A stretch of DNA of 64,000 bases, taken from Chloroflexota bacterium. GTDB taxonomy: Bacteria > Chloroflexota > Anaerolineae > Anaerolineales > Villigracilaceae. The DNA is taken from positions 186,001 to 250,000 of the forward strand of contig JACRBL010000029.1 of NCBI GenBank assembly GCA_016234485.1, read 5' to 3'. Below are positions 17,046 to 27,604 of the stretch, piece after piece. The notes below the pieces were generated by a model that did no database searches, was not told the origin of the DNA, and saw only the letters and a list, made by a program, of their open reading frames with translations. Made by a program: the position numbers and the translations under genes. Each line of letters starts with the position of its first letter. Within the stretch, counting starts at the first letter, position 1.

Positions 17046-20000
17046 TCAAACCTCAACTTTGGCGAGTGATTCCGCAAGCAAGGCGCTTGCCATCTGGCTG
17101 TCGATCGGTTTGGTGAAAAGATATCCTTGCCCATACTCACAGTCCATCGACTTTAGTTTTGACAGTTGGTCTTCCGTCTCCACGCCTTCAGCCACCACCT
17201 TCATACCCAGATCGTGCGCCAGCGCCAAAATTGTCCGAACAATCTCTGAGCCGCTCCCGTTCTTCCCGATGCGGTTGATGAAGGTGCGGTCAATCTTGAG
17301 CGTGTCAATGGGAAGTTTCTGCAAATAGCCCAGCGATGAATACCCCGTTCCAAAATCGTCAATTTGCACCTGCACACCCAATGCGCGCAACTCCGAAAGC
17401 ATGGCCGTTGTGGACTCTGCGTCTTCGACGATCATGCTTTCCGTCAGTTCAAGCTTCAAACTGCTGGCATCCAGGCCGGTCTTTTGCAGGACTGCGGCCA
17501 CCTTTTGCACCAGGTCCGTTTGGGCGCACTGCCTGACCGATAAATTTACACTCATCGTTAACGGCGGGTCTGTAGGGAACTGCGCCTGCCACTCACTGAT
17601 CTGGCGGCAGGCCTCGGCGAGAACCCAGTGACCGATCGGTACGATGAGGCCGGTCTCTTCGGCGGTTGGGATGAATTCTGCCGGCGAGACGAGACCGCGT
17701 TTCGGATGCTGCCAGCGCACCAGCGCCTCGAACCCGACGATTTGGCGGGTCCCCAATCTAATGATCGGCTGGTAGTGGATGATTAGTTCCTGACGCTCCA
17801 AAGCCTTGCGCAGGTCCGTTTCCAGTTCCAGGCGCGTCATCGCCTGGGCAAGCATCGCTGAATCGAACATTTCATAGCGTCCGCGACCCTGACCCTTGGC
17901 GCGATACATTGCAATATCGGCATCTCGCAAAATGTCCTCCGGTTGTTCGTAACCGGACATGCTCAGGACGACGCCCATGCTTACGGAGACGAATACCTTA
18001 TGTCCTTCCAATTCATGGGGTAAAGCCAGATCGTGCTGGATTCGATCCGCAATGTGAGTGACATCGATGGGATCCCGAACATCTTCAAGCAGGATGACAA
18101 ACTCATCGCCTCCCAGGCGGGCGACCGTATCTTCACTGCGCAGACAGACCGCCAGACGCTTTGCGCTTTCGATCAACAGCAAGTCGCCGATATTATGTCC
18201 CAAGCTGTCATTCACCACCTTGAAGCGGTCCAGGTCTAGGAACAGCACCGCAAATCGGTAACCTTTGCGCCGTTTGGCGCGTTCCATCGTGTGCCGCAGG
18301 CGGTCCATGAACAATGCCCGGTTAGGCAGGTTCGTCAACGGATCGTGAAAGGCGGTATGGAACAATTCATCTTCCGCGCGCTTGCGCTCCGAGAGTTCGA
18401 CTTGCAGTTGCTGGTTGGTATTGCTGAGTTCAACCGTGCGCTCCCGCACCTGGAGTTCCAAGGCTTCCTTGGCAAATTGAAGAGACTGTTCAGCTTGCCT
18501 GCGCTCGATCACTTCCTGCTGGACGGTTGTATACAACCGCGCATTTTGTATGGCGATCGCCAGTTGACCTGCGATGGTATCCAGAATCATCACGTCCCAA
18601 TCGTTGAATGCATTGATTATTGTGCTTTGCACATCCAGCGCCCCAATGACGAGTTCACCGATCAACAACGGGATGACTGCTTCGGATCGAGTGTCGGGCA
18701 ACAGGGGATTTTTGAGGTGTTTCGTATTATCCAACACATCCATCACGATGACCGGCTGGCGTGTTGCTGTGGCCATTCCGACCAGCGATTTCGAACCAAT
18801 GGCCAATTGATGGTGGCCGACAGGAAGCGAGTTCATCAAGCCGGCGGAGGCGCGCACGACGGCTATGTTCGTGCCTGGCTCGACCAGGAACACGGAAACG
18901 TGATAAAAGCCAAACTTCTTCCGGATCAGTTCCACCGAAGTAACTAGTAAATTATCCAGGTCGAGAGTGGAGGTGGCGGCATTGGCGATTTCAGCGGCGG
19001 CGGTCAGCAGTCCGTTTTGGCGCAGGATGGTTTGCTCGGCGGCTTTGCGATCTTCCGCTGAAATTCTTAATCGGTCAACCATGGTATTGAACGCGTTGGC
19101 CAGCGCGCCAATCTCGTCCCTGGAAGTGACTGTGGCTTGTGCAGTCAAGTCGCCATCTGCCAGCCGTTCCGCCGCTGTTTGAAGCCGGTGGATCGGGGCA
19201 GTAACGGCTCGGGATGTAAACAAGGTGAGGATTGCCAGGGCGGCAAGAGTGATCAAAGTGAAAACGATCCCCTGATTGCCAGACAACTGATTTTGAAATG
19301 CGGCCAGTCCGCTCATTTCAAATGCAAGGCCGAAAACGGCTCGCGTGTCGCCGCCGACCGTGAATGGTGTGTACCCTAAAGTGTGTGGACCGTCTTGGTT
19401 AACAACCAGATCATCACCGATCACGGTTTGACCGGCCAGCGCCTGCTTTATGGAATTGGCATCCAGCAGATGGGTTGAAAAACTTTCCAGGTCTTCTGGG
19501 CGCTCAAAATCCTTGGCGATGATGGTTCCATCTAGTATTAGACCCAGGTTAAGCCCCTGCGCGGCTAAGATGTTGACTCTTGAGAGGAATTCATTGTCAA
19601 TAACCTGGCTGGCGAACACCGCGCCAACTGTCGCGCCTGAATCGTTAGTGATGGGGACAGCGGCGGCAATGGAGATTATCGAGCCGTTGTCGCTTTCTTC
19701 CACAGTCACTCCAGTGGCCTCGACACCCAACAACGCCAGCCGGATAATGCGATCCTCATCTTCATCGATTAACCCTAAGTCCAAAAGACGTTCACCGGCG
19801 GCATTGACCAAATCCAAATCGTCAAAATCGAAGCGGGCGGACGCGATCAACACGTCAGCTCTGATAGTCTGAATATCCTGTGCGGCTAAAGATTCCAACA
19901 GGCCGGGTGTGTTCTCAACGAACTTGACGTTATCCAGTATTTCCTGCTCGATTTCGGCAACGCGGGCTTGGATGGCGCTTGCATCCTGCTCGATGCGCTG

Positions 20001-20144
20001 ACGACCCGTCTGGAAGATCAAAGCATTGAGATTGCTATTGGTGGTCAAGACCACGCCTGCCAGCAAAAGGCTGAACACGAGCAGGGCTATCCCATTCAAC
20101 TTGATGCCCAGTCTTAAATTAGCGAAAAAATTTAATAGCCGCAT
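17046..20144 (-). CDS. Membrane GAF-GGDEF-EAL cyclic-di-GMP enzyme
   Basis: A protein of 1032 aa. It has TM1 (14-34), an extracytoplasmic double-Cache-like region (35-288), TM2 (290-312), HAMP (312-365), GAF (385-540) and a coiled coil (545-595). The GGDEF domain (about 597-765) carries GGDEF at 678-682 and an RxxD inhibitory site at 669-672. The EAL domain (about 775-1030) carries E806-A-L and [10 protein letters not shown]. Both catalytic signatures are intact, so it may both make and degrade c-di-GMP, with the switch set by the Cache, HAMP and GAF inputs. It is the only evident second-messenger enzyme in the block, so it is one plausible final output of the pathway. Confidence 0.93.
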   Translation of the reverse strand: MRLLNFFANLRLGIKLNGIALLVFSLLLAGVVLTTNSNLNALIFQTGRQRIEQDASAIQARVAEIEQEILDNVKFVENTPGLLESLAAQDIQTIRADVLIASARFDFDDLDLVNAAGERLLDLGLIDEDEDRIIRLALLGVEATGVTVEESDNGSIISIAAAVPITNDSGATVGAVFASQVIDNEFLSRVNILAAQGLNLGLILDGTIIAKDFERPEDLESFSTHLLDANSIKQALAGQTVIGDDLVVNQDGPHTLGYTPFTVGGDTRAVFGLAFEMSGLAAFQNQLSGNQGIVFTLITLAALAILTLFTSRAVTAPIHRLQTAAERLADGDLTAQATVTSRDEIGALANAFNTMVDRLRISAEDRKAAEQTILRQNGLLTAAAEIANAATSTLDLDNLLVTSVELIRKKFGFYHVSVFLVEPGTNIAVVRASAGLMNSLPVGHHQLAIGSKSLVGMATATRQPVIVMDVLDNTKHLKNPLLPDTRSEAVIPLLIGELVIGALDVQSTIINAFNDWDVMILDTIAGQLAIAIQNARLYTTVQQEVIERRQAEQSLQFAKEALELQVRERTVELSNTNQQLQVELSERKRAEDELFHTAFHDPLTNLPNRALFMDRLRHTMERAKRRKGYRFAVLFLDLDRFKVVNDSLGHNIGDLLLIESAKRLAVCLRSEDTVARLGGDEFVILLEDVRDPIDVTHIADRIQHDLALPHELEGHKVFVSVSMGVVLSMSGYEQPEDILRDADIAMYRAKGQGRGRYEMFDSAMLAQAMTRLELETDLRKALERQELIIHYQPIIRLGTRQIVGFEALVRWQHPKRGLVSPAEFIPTAEETGLIVPIGHWVLAEACRQISEWQAQFPTDPPLTMSVNLSVRQCAQTDLVQKVAAVLQKTGLDASSLKLELTESMIVEDAESTTAMLSELRALGVQVQIDDFGTGYSSLGYLQKLPIDTLKIDRTFINRIGKNGSGSEIVRTILALAHDLGMKVVAEGVETEDQLSKLKSMDCEYGQGYLFTKPIDSQMASALLAESLAKVEV

Positions 20145-20178
20145 GATTTACTCATTCACAGACTCGCGGGTTGGGTTT

Positions 20179-21501
20179 TCATACGGTCTTTTCCTGCAAC
20201 GCGGCATACCAGGCCGCGCTTTCCATTGCGACAGCGGCTTGATTGGCAATCGCCTGTAGAATGGGGATATGTTCCTGCTTAAAATACGCGTAGTTTGCGT
20301 GAGTTAATAAAATGGCGCCGAGCAATCCACCTAGGTGGTTGGTCATGGAGACAAAGATCGCCGAAAGGGCCGAATCTCCCAGGGCTTCCCGCCATGGTTC
20401 ATGCTCGGTGAGTTGGTCAATACACCCGCCGCTCTTGTGCGGGTTTTTTTGCAGGATGGCGTGAACCTTCGACATGTCAAACTTTGGCGCGGAATTGGGG
20501 AAGGCGCGCGCGGTGAAATTGGAAAAATCAAGAATGTACCCGCTGTCTGTGCCAAGGCGTTGAACGATCAATTGCAGGACTTCATCCAGCATCGTTTCCA
20601 ATGGCTCGCGCGAATTTAGAATGGCAGTAATTTCGAGCAACATGCTCAACTCGCGATTTTGGCGCAGCAGGTGATCTTCGGCTTCCTTCACTCGCAATTT
20701 CGTGCGGATGCGCGCCATCAGTTCGCGGCGGTCGAAGGGCTTGGTCACGTAGTCGTCCGCGCCGAGATTGAGTCCCGATTGAATATCCACAGGGTCAAGG
20801 CGGGCGGCAGTCAGGATAATGACTGGGATGTGTTGCAGCGCGGCATCGGCGCGAATCTCGGCCAGAACCTCGAAGCCGTCCTTCTTGGGCATGTTGACGT
20901 CGAGCAGGATGAGATCGGGCAGGTGTTCGCGCGTCCGCTCCAATGTTTCCTCGCCATCCGACGCGGTGACGTAGGAATATCCCTCGTTTTCGATGTAGCG
21001 GCACAACAGGGTCACATTATCTGGGCGGTCATCCGCGATCAAAATTTTGAATGGTTTGGCGGCTGGTTTTTCGTTTGCCTGCGGTGTGGAGCGATTCCAT
21101 GCTTCCAGCAGGCCGGTGACGATTTGGCAGATGCGTTCGGGGCGCACAGGCTTAACGATGATTTCATCCACCTTCGCTCGCCGCGCGGTTTCTTTCAACC
21201 CTGGCACGTCGTAGGCGGTGATCAAGATGATGTGCGCGGGTCTTCCCCCTGGATGGCGCTGTAATTTTTCCACCAGTTCGATGCCATTCATATCGGGCAT
21301 GATCATGTCGGTGATGAGGATATCGGCCGCGCTCCCGTCCAGGCGTTCGAGGGCCTCGCGTCCACTGGTGGCGGAAATCACGTTAACTTTCGGCCCCAGT
21401 TGGGACACGGCGCGCGCCAGGGTATGAGCTGTGGTCGGGTGATCGTCCACGATCAGCACGCGCACAGGGAATTCGCCAGTGAGATTGGTTTGCGGGTTCA
21501 T
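20179..21501 (-). CDS. Double-receiver protein with C-terminal GAF
   Basis: A protein of 440 aa from ATG 21501 (TAGGGG close upstream); a longer version from 21555 is possible but has no ribosome-binding site. Receiver 1 (about 13-130) has VDDHPTT, phosphoacceptor D in ITDMIMPDMNG and IIVKPV. Receiver 2 (about 150-265) has ADDRPDN, LLDVNMPKKDG, ILTAAR and TKPFDRRE. A short coiled coil leads into a GAF domain (about 280-435). There is no DNA-binding or enzymatic output. Tandem receivers with a GAF look like a phosphate relay or scaffold joining the kinase at 22426-25029 to the downstream sensors. Confidence 0.88.
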   Translation of the reverse strand: MNPQTNLTGEFPVRVLIVDDHPTTAHTLARAVSQLGPKVNVISATSGREALERLDGSAADILITDMIMPDMNGIELVEKLQRHPGGRPAHIILITAYDVPGLKETARRAKVDEIIVKPVRPERICQIVTGLLEAWNRSTPQANEKPAAKPFKILIADDRPDNVTLLCRYIENEGYSYVTASDGEETLERTREHLPDLILLDVNMPKKDGFEVLAEIRADAALQHIPVIILTAARLDPVDIQSGLNLGADDYVTKPFDRRELMARIRTKLRVKEAEDHLLRQNRELSMLLEITAILNSREPLETMLDEVLQLIVQRLGTDSGYILDFSNFTARAFPNSAPKFDMSKVHAILQKNPHKSGGCIDQLTEHEPWREALGDSALSAIFVSMTNHLGGLLGAILLTHANYAYFKQEHIPILQAIANQAAVAMESAAWYAALQEKTV

Positions 21502-21628
21502 TGCCCCTATTTTTATCCAATTTTCCCCACTGGACAGTTTGTCATTTACTTGCAAAAGTTGGCAAATGTTGGCGCAAGCGCCCAGGATACCTTCGTAACG
21601 CCTTGCAGGATCGTGAAACCTGGATAAC

Positions 21629-22429
21629 CTAATCCACTACCAACCGGTATCCGCTCCCGCGCACATTGATGATAAAGGTGGGATTCTGTGCATCGCGTTC
21701 GATGGCCTGACGAATGTGGTGGATGTGCCACTTTACCAGCTCCTGCGCCTCGCGCGTTTCGGCCTGATAGCCCTGTGCCTCAGAGACAAGCGTCTGGTAG
21801 TCCACCACGTTGGGCGCGTGCCGCGCCAAAACCAGTAGGTAGTCGAAGGCGGTGGGGGGCAGGTTAATGATGCTCTTCCCAATGTTGACGCGGCGGGTGT
21901 GTAGGTCCAACGTCAGGTGACCACGCGTGAGGAAGCGATCCCCACCCGCGGGGTTGGGTCGAAGCGACGCGGTGGAAAGTTCCCCGGTTTCCAATTTTTT
22001 CAATTCCGCCTGGAGGGATTCGATCTGCGATTGGATCTCCCGTTTGCGACGCTCCTTTTCCAGGCGCGTCAACGCGGCCCGCGTTCGATCCAGCAGGACC
22101 TCGGGCTGGAGAGGCTTTAACAAGTAGTCTATCGCGCCCAGACGGAGAGCCTCCACCGCGGAGTGCGTATCGGGCTGGGCTGTGAACAAAATGACGGGCA
22201 GGTTTGGCTGGCTTTCGTGGATGGCCTTCAAGGTTGCCAGGCCTCCGATGCCGGGCATGCGGATGTCCATGTAAACCAGGTCGAATGACGCGCTGGCAAG
22301 GATGGAGATGCCCATCTCGCCGCTTTCGGCGGTCGTCACTTCGTAGCCGGCCCGCTGTAGGATGCGCGCCAAAGTCTGACGGAGGGGGGCCTCGTCGTCA
22401 ATGATGAGGATGTGGCCGTTTTGACTCAT
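21629..22429 (-). CDS. Response regulator with OmpR-type winged helix
   Basis: A protein of 266 aa. The receiver (1-120) has D11/D12, phosphoacceptor D55 in YMDIRMPGIGG, T83 and K105. A Gln/Glu-rich coiled linker (about 125-150) leads to a winged-helix DNA-binding domain (about 168-264) ending VRGSGYRLVVD, typical of OmpR/PhoB. The start overlaps the kinase stop as ATGA, so this is the cognate regulator of the NtrB-like kinase upstream. It is the only DNA-binding regulator in the signalling block. Confidence 0.93.
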   Translation of the reverse strand: MSQNGHILIIDDEAPLRQTLARILQRAGYEVTTAESGEMGISILASASFDLVYMDIRMPGIGGLATLKAIHESQPNLPVILFTAQPDTHSAVEALRLGAIDYLLKPLQPEVLLDRTRAALTRLEKERRKREIQSQIESLQAELKKLETGELSTASLRPNPAGGDRFLTRGHLTLDLHTRRVNIGKSIINLPPTAFDYLLVLARHAPNVVDYQTLVSEAQGYQAETREAQELVKWHIHHIRQAIERDAQNPTFIINVRGSGYRLVVD

Positions 22430-25029
22430 ATCTCCTCCGACCGATAAGCGGGCAACCAGATTTTGAACGTGGCCCCCCCGTCGGGATTATTTTCCGCTTC
22501 GATGCGCCCATTGTGACGCTGGACGATGTCGTAGGTGATGGTGAGGCCGAGGCCCGTGCCGCTTTCCTTGCTGGTGACGAACGCGTCGAAGATGCGCGGC
22601 AGAAGGGCTGGGTCAATGCCTGGCCCCGTATCGGCCACTGCGAGCATGGCTTCTTTATTTTCCGTCATCTGGGTGGAAACGGTTAATAGCCCGCCGGAAG
22701 GAATGGCCTCCACGCCGTTCATCAGCAGGTTAAGCGTCACCTGTCGCAACTGGTCGGGCAGGCCTGACACAAGGGGCAGGTTGGGATCGGGATGAAACTC
22801 AAACGCCACGTTTTTATGTCGCAGATGCGTGGCCAGCAAGGCGTACACATCCTCCACGATGACGTTGAGTTGAATGGGTTGGAATTCATCCAATTGGGGC
22901 GGACGATAGGAGGCCCGCAGACGCTCGATCAAGCCAGCCATGCGCTCGGTTTCGGAAAGGACGATCTGGAGATCCTGCCTGCTTTGCGACGACATGCCCT
23001 CATCGTCTTTGATAAGGAAGAGGGCGTTTTGAATCGCTTGCAAGGGGTTGTTCAATTCGTGGGAAACGGAGGCCAGAAGACGCCCCACCAGCGCCAGCCT
23101 TTCGCTCTGGATGAGTTGCATCCGCATGGATTTTTCCATATTGAGCGAGTCTTGCAGGTTGGAATAGAGCTCCGCTTTTTGAAGGGAGATGGCTAATTGT
23201 TCAGCCACAGCGCTGATGAGTTGGAGATCGTGCTGGTGCAAGCGACGAGGCGATGATTGTTGAATGTCCAACACGCCCAGCACGCTATCGCTTACTTTGA
23301 TGGGCATGGCTAGTTCGGAGTGGGTTTCTGCCAGGAGAGGATGTGGAACGAAAAATACAACATCTTCCACGTTGTTGGTGAAGAAGGCCTCGCCAGTCTC
23401 GGCAACATGGCCGATGATGCCCGCCCCAGCGGAGAGACGGGCGCCTCTGAGAAGAATGCCTCGTTCTCCGCTTTCGTGTTTTATCACAAGCTCGCCGCTG
23501 GCGGGTTCAACAACGACGATCGAAACATGATAGTAGCCAAAGATGGCTTGCAGGAGGTCCACCACTTCCTGCATCAGCTGGTCGGCGTCCAGCGAGGCGG
23601 CCAATTCGCGCGTGATGCGATAGAGGGCATCCACCTCTTTGAGGCGGCGCTGGGTGGTTTCCAACAATCGGGCATTTTCAATGGCGATGGCGGCTTGCAC
23701 TCCAAACCCGGCCAACAGTTGTTGTTCATCCATGTTAAAAGCGTTTGGCTTGCCGCTCTGCACGCTGATGGTGCCGAGACGTTCCTTTCCGCTTTGAATG
23801 GACGAGACCATCAACGAACGGAAGCGCGGCGGCGTTTCGTCACGCAAGAAGCGCGGGTCGGTTTCCACATCCGCGATGTTGATGACCACGCCCGTGGCGA
23901 ACACCTGTCCGGCCACGCCCTCGCCCAGACGCATGTTGAGTTGCCCGCCGCTTAATTCGGTAATGCCCGTCACGGCGCGCGGGATCAATGCTTGTTGCTC
24001 GATATCCAGCAAATGGATCACGGTTTTTTCCGCGCCAGGGATGAGGTCGCGCGCCGACTCGACAATCATCTGCAAGACTCGATCCAAGCCGATGCGCTCG
24101 CTCTCGCTCAAGGCGCGGCCGATTTCGGCCAGCGCATTGGATTCGCGCAGGCGCCGCGCCAGTTCGATATCCTGCTGAATATCCCATAAAGCCAGCGCCA
24201 CCAGGTTGCCCGCCTGTTCGGCGCGGCGGATTTCATCGCTGTCGAATGTATGATAATTTTTGTAGGCGATTAAAGCCGCCCCAAGGCGGTGATTGCCGAT
24301 GATTAGAGGAATGCCCAGGATGGATTTGCAGGAAAACTGGGCAAGGATGCTCGGGTTTACGAGGGGAGATGTTTCCACGTTCTCCACTCCAATGGCATGC
24401 CCCGCTTCCAATACAGCCTGGCTCAGGTTTATTTCCTCTGGATCAAACTTAATTTCGAGATATGTTCGCGCAGAGGTTCCCGAAGCCCCGCTCGGGATAA
24501 TCTGATTGAGCGTCGAATCCCAGCGCGTGAAATAGCAGTCATCCGCGCCAAGCAATTCCGCCAGGCTGGCAGGAAGTTTCTGATAAATTTCCTCCATTTT
24601 TTCCGTACCCAGAATCGACGCGGTGATTTCATTGAGCATGGTTAGATACCGTTCGCGTGCGCGCAGTTCTTCCTCCACTTGCGAACGCTGTTCCACAAAG
24701 CGCCTTACGCTCCCGGAAATGATTCCAACCAACACGATGATAATTGCGCCAGGGATGAACGCTTTTTGTGCGAGGAGGAAGATCCCAAAATCTGAAGACG
24801 TTGTCAGGAGAATGGAATTGGCGATGATGGCGAGCAGGCTGGCAATAATTCCCCAGCCTAACCCAAAATACCAACCTACCGCGGCGACTGGAAAAACGCT
24901 GAACGCAGTGGCAGAATCGCCCACCACTTGATGCAGGAATGGAAAGGTGATGAAAAAAAGCGCGGCCAGAACCAAAATAAAGCCCCGTTCCACCCATCGG
25001 AAACGATTAGTGAAACGAGGCATCTTCAT
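22426..25029 (-). CDS. Membrane multi-GAF sensor histidine kinase (NtrB-like)
   Basis: A protein of 867 aa. An integral membrane region (about 15-108, roughly four segments) takes the place of a periplasmic sensor. Three GAF domains follow (about 140-285, 310-455, 475-620), then a HisKA box SVSHELNNPLQAIQN with H657, N-box LLMNGVEAI, G1 DTGPGID and G2 GTGLGL. The HELNNPL form of the H-box is the NtrB/ZraS class. It lies 33 nt after ribonuclease Y and overlaps its response regulator by 4 nt, a classic two-component pair. Confidence 0.92.
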   Translation of the reverse strand: MKMPRFTNRFRWVERGFILVLAALFFITFPFLHQVVGDSATAFSVFPVAAVGWYFGLGWGIIASLLAIIANSILLTTSSDFGIFLLAQKAFIPGAIIIVLVGIISGSVRRFVEQRSQVEEELRARERYLTMLNEITASILGTEKMEEIYQKLPASLAELLGADDCYFTRWDSTLNQIIPSGASGTSARTYLEIKFDPEEINLSQAVLEAGHAIGVENVETSPLVNPSILAQFSCKSILGIPLIIGNHRLGAALIAYKNYHTFDSDEIRRAEQAGNLVALALWDIQQDIELARRLRESNALAEIGRALSESERIGLDRVLQMIVESARDLIPGAEKTVIHLLDIEQQALIPRAVTGITELSGGQLNMRLGEGVAGQVFATGVVINIADVETDPRFLRDETPPRFRSLMVSSIQSGKERLGTISVQSGKPNAFNMDEQQLLAGFGVQAAIAIENARLLETTQRRLKEVDALYRITRELAASLDADQLMQEVVDLLQAIFGYYHVSIVVVEPASGELVIKHESGERGILLRGARLSAGAGIIGHVAETGEAFFTNNVEDVVFFVPHPLLAETHSELAMPIKVSDSVLGVLDIQQSSPRRLHQHDLQLISAVAEQLAISLQKAELYSNLQDSLNMEKSMRMQLIQSERLALVGRLLASVSHELNNPLQAIQNALFLIKDDEGMSSQSRQDLQIVLSETERMAGLIERLRASYRPPQLDEFQPIQLNVIVEDVYALLATHLRHKNVAFEFHPDPNLPLVSGLPDQLRQVTLNLLMNGVEAIPSGGLLTVSTQMTENKEAMLAVADTGPGIDPALLPRIFDAFVTSKESGTGLGLTITYDIVQRHNGRIEAENNPDGGATFKIWLPAYRSEEI

Positions 25030-25062
25030 TCCATTTACCTGTCTACGTGTGTACCTGTTTAC

Positions 25063-26595
25063 CTACTTGGCGTAATCCACCGCCCGCGTCTCGCGGATGA
25101 CCGTCACCTTGATCTGACCGGGATACTGCATGGTTTCCTCGATCTTCTTGGCAACGTCGCGCGCGAGGCGCGCCGAGTCGAGATCGTCAATCTCCTCGGG
25201 GCGGACGATAATGCGGACTTCGCGTCCCGCCTGGATGGCGAAACTCTGTTGCACGCCCTGGAAGGAGTTGGTGAGGTCTTCGAGATTCTTGATGCGTTTG
25301 ATATACGCTTCCAGGTCTTCGCGACGCGCGCCGGGGCGTGCGCCAGAAATCGCGTCGGCGGCCTCGGCTATGACGGCCTCAATGCTCTCCTGTTCGGTCT
25401 CGTGGTGATGCGAGGCGATGGCGTTGACCACTTTCGGGTTCACGTTGTAGCGTTTGCAGAATTCCGCGCCCAGGCCGGCGTGCGTGCCTTCCTGGTTGTG
25501 ATCCATGGCCTTGCCGATGTCGTGCAGGAAGCCGCCCTGTTTCGAGAGCTCCACGTCCGCGCCCAACTCGGCCGCGAGGATGCCCGCCAGTTTTGAGACT
25601 TCCACCGCGTGCGAAAGTTGGTTCTGTCCATAGGATGTGCGGAATTTCAGGCGTCCCATCATGCGCAGGACTTCAGGATGCAGACCCGCGATGTTCGCGT
25701 CGTAGGCGGCCTGCTCGCCCGATTCGTTGATGATTTTATCAACGGCCTTTGTTTCGTCTTCGATGATTTTTTCGATGTGGGTGGGATGGATGCGCCCATC
25801 CACGGTGAGGCGCGTCAACGCGCGGCGGGCGATCTCGCGGCGCACCGAGTCGAAGCACGAGATGGTGACCGACTCGGGCGTATCGTCCACGATCACGTCC
25901 ACGCCCGCGGCCTGCTCGAAGGCTTTGATGTTGCGTCCGTTGCGGCCCACGATGCGTCCCTTCATTTCCTCGTTCGGCAGGGTGACGCGCGAGCTGGTGA
26001 CCTCGGCCACATGTTCCGACGCGACGCGCTGGATGGCGTCCGCGATCAACTTGCGGGCGCGCTTCTCGCCTTCCTCGCGCGCTTCCGCTTCGATCTGACG
26101 GTAGATGCGGGCCATGTCGGCGCGGGCTTCTTTTTCCACGGCCGCGAACAAGTCCTTGCGCGCCTCATCCTGCGTTAGATTTGAAATCTGTTCCAGTTTC
26201 GCCACTTCCTGGCCGTACAGTTTTTCGATGTCGTTGGCGCGGCGATCCACGGTGGACTGGCGCTTGTTCAGGGTTTGCTCGCGCTGTTCCAACTTGTCGG
26301 CGCGGCCTTCCAACTCGGTGCGGCGCTTATCGAGGCGTTCGGCCTCGCGGCTGTTTTCGGCGCGGCGTTCCTTGATATCCTGCTCGGCGGTTTGCAGAAC
26401 CTTGGCGGCATTTTCACGCGCCTGCGTCTCGATCAGACGCGCCTGTTCGCTTGCGCCTTTCAAAATGTTGGCAACTTTTTCCTGTCGGTCGCGCGTGGCC
26501 TTTTCCACCTGATAGCGATGGAAGAAGTAACCAGCCGCGGCCCCCGCGGCCAGCCCAAAGAACAGGGCGAATAAAATTATGATCCACTGATTCAT
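25063..26595 (-). CDS. rny: Ribonuclease Y
   Basis: A protein of 510 aa, the usual family length. It has an N-terminal membrane anchor (IIILFALFFGLAAGAAAGYF, about 5-25), a long charged coiled coil (30-195), a KH RNA-binding domain (about 205-270, with GRIVGRNGRNIKAFE) and an HD phosphohydrolase domain with HDIGKAMDHNQEGTH. It ends in the usual VTVIRETRAVDYAK. RNase Y is a membrane-bound endoribonuclease that starts mRNA decay. GAGGAAA precedes the ATG, which overlaps the recX stop as ATGA. Confidence 0.97.
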   Translation of the reverse strand: MNQWIIILFALFFGLAAGAAAGYFFHRYQVEKATRDRQEKVANILKGASEQARLIETQARENAAKVLQTAEQDIKERRAENSREAERLDKRRTELEGRADKLEQREQTLNKRQSTVDRRANDIEKLYGQEVAKLEQISNLTQDEARKDLFAAVEKEARADMARIYRQIEAEAREEGEKRARKLIADAIQRVASEHVAEVTSSRVTLPNEEMKGRIVGRNGRNIKAFEQAAGVDVIVDDTPESVTISCFDSVRREIARRALTRLTVDGRIHPTHIEKIIEDETKAVDKIINESGEQAAYDANIAGLHPEVLRMMGRLKFRTSYGQNQLSHAVEVSKLAGILAAELGADVELSKQGGFLHDIGKAMDHNQEGTHAGLGAEFCKRYNVNPKVVNAIASHHHETEQESIEAVIAEAADAISGARPGARREDLEAYIKRIKNLEDLTNSFQGVQQSFAIQAGREVRIIVRPEEIDDLDSARLARDVAKKIEETMQYPGQIKVTVIRETRAVDYAK

Positions 26596-27248
26596 AAGAT
26601 TTCCTCATCTTCAAAGTCTGTGTCTATTTTGCCACCGCGCTCGCTCCAAAGTTTTTTGACTGTGGGCGCAATGACATCGTACGCGAATCCTCTTCTTGCG
26701 AGGAACTCGCTCAGTTTTTTGCGAAACTCGTTCCACTCCAAACCTTCCAGCCTGCGGACTCGCTTTTCGGCGGCCGCGTAGGCCAGGGCATGCTCGTCCA
26801 CCGCCTCGGTCGCGGACTGGATGGCGGACGCGTCCAACCCTTTGCGCTTCAGCTCGTATGTGAGCGCGCGCTTGCTACGCGGGCGGAACTCGGAGCGATT
26901 TGCCACCCAGTTTTGCGCGAACTCTTCATCGTTCAGCAATCGTTCCACCCGCAGGCGTTCGATGGTGACGTTAATCGTCTCTGACGGCATCTCGTGCTTT
27001 TCAAGGTTCTTGCGGACTTCGGCCTCAGAGCGGGCGCGATAGCCCAGAAAGAGCATGGCCTGTTGATACGCCTTTTCTTGCGAGTCTTCGGCCACCAGGC
27101 GGGAAATCTTCTCCTCGCTCAGCGTCTGTCCCACGGCCAACCAGGCGGCCACGAAGCGGTCCAGCCCGAAGGCGAACTCCCCATCCAGGTGAATGTTCAC
27201 CCGCTTGGGATTCTTCTTCTGAACTTCGATGGCGGTGATTTTTTTCAT
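26592..27248 (-). CDS. recX: Regulatory protein RecX
   Basis: A protein of 218 aa from ATG 27248 (GGTGGAG upstream); the frame is open further but without a ribosome-binding site. It shows the three-helix repeats of RecX: YQQAMLFLGYRARSEAEVR, then an RLLNDEEFAQNWV block, SKRALTYELKRKGL and WNEFRKKLSEFLARRGF. RecX binds RecA filaments and limits recombination. No recA is in the window. It overlaps rny by 4 nt; the recX-rny pairing is a frequent bacterial neighbourhood. Confidence 0.9.
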   Translation of the reverse strand: MKKITAIEVQKKNPKRVNIHLDGEFAFGLDRFVAAWLAVGQTLSEEKISRLVAEDSQEKAYQQAMLFLGYRARSEAEVRKNLEKHEMPSETINVTIERLRVERLLNDEEFAQNWVANRSEFRPRSKRALTYELKRKGLDASAIQSATEAVDEHALAYAAAEKRVRRLEGLEWNEFRKKLSEFLARRGFAYDVIAPTVKKLWSERGGKIDTDFEDEEIL

Positions 27249-27261
27249 TGATTCTCCACCC

Positions 27262-27296
27262 CCTCTCCCATTTTCGTTCTTTGAAAATGGGAGAGG
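27262..27296. repeat. CCTCTCCCATTTTC palindrome in recX leader
   Basis: A perfect 14-bp stem CCTCTCCCATTTTC / GAAAATGGGAGAGG with a 7-nt loop, just upstream of the recX ribosome-binding site. It resembles the hairpin at 56471-56510 and could affect recX translation. Confidence 0.6.
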
Positions 27297-27463
27297 CCAG
27301 GGTGGGGGTTGGGGTGAGGTTAAAAACACACAGCCGCAGACCGCCCGGAGCGGCCTCGGCTGCGCGAAAAATTTGGGTTTGGCTACCACGGCCCAACGTC
27401 CCGCGGGGGCGGAACGGGGAGATAACTTACGCTAAACCGGATGAGTGTCCGTATCAACAATCA

Positions 27464-27586
27464 TCATGGTTCTTGCATCTGTCGGTCGGTTTCGTCGCAA
27501 TTAATCCCAATTGCAGGGCAAAAGTCGTAGTCGGGGTCAAACTTGCAGCCTGGCCGTCGCTGAGACGGGGGAAAATTCTTGATCAT
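27464..27586 (-). CDS. Candidate small protein of 40 aa upstream of recX
   Basis: The minus-strand frame runs from ATG 27586 to a TGA TGA double stop. The peptide starts MIKNFPPSQRRPGC and continues KFDPDYDFCPAIGINCDETD; it is acidic in its second half and has three cysteines (C14, C23, C30). AAGG directly abuts the ATG, a weak ribosome-binding site, and a perfect TATAAT lies at 27610-27605, 18 nt before the start. I do not recognise the family. It may be a small metal-binding protein or a leader peptide for recX-rny. Confidence 0.4.
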   Translation of the reverse strand: MIKNFPPSQRRPGCKFDPDYDFCPAIGINCDETDRQMQEP

Positions 27587-27604
27587 CCTTATGGATTGGC
27601 GTTA

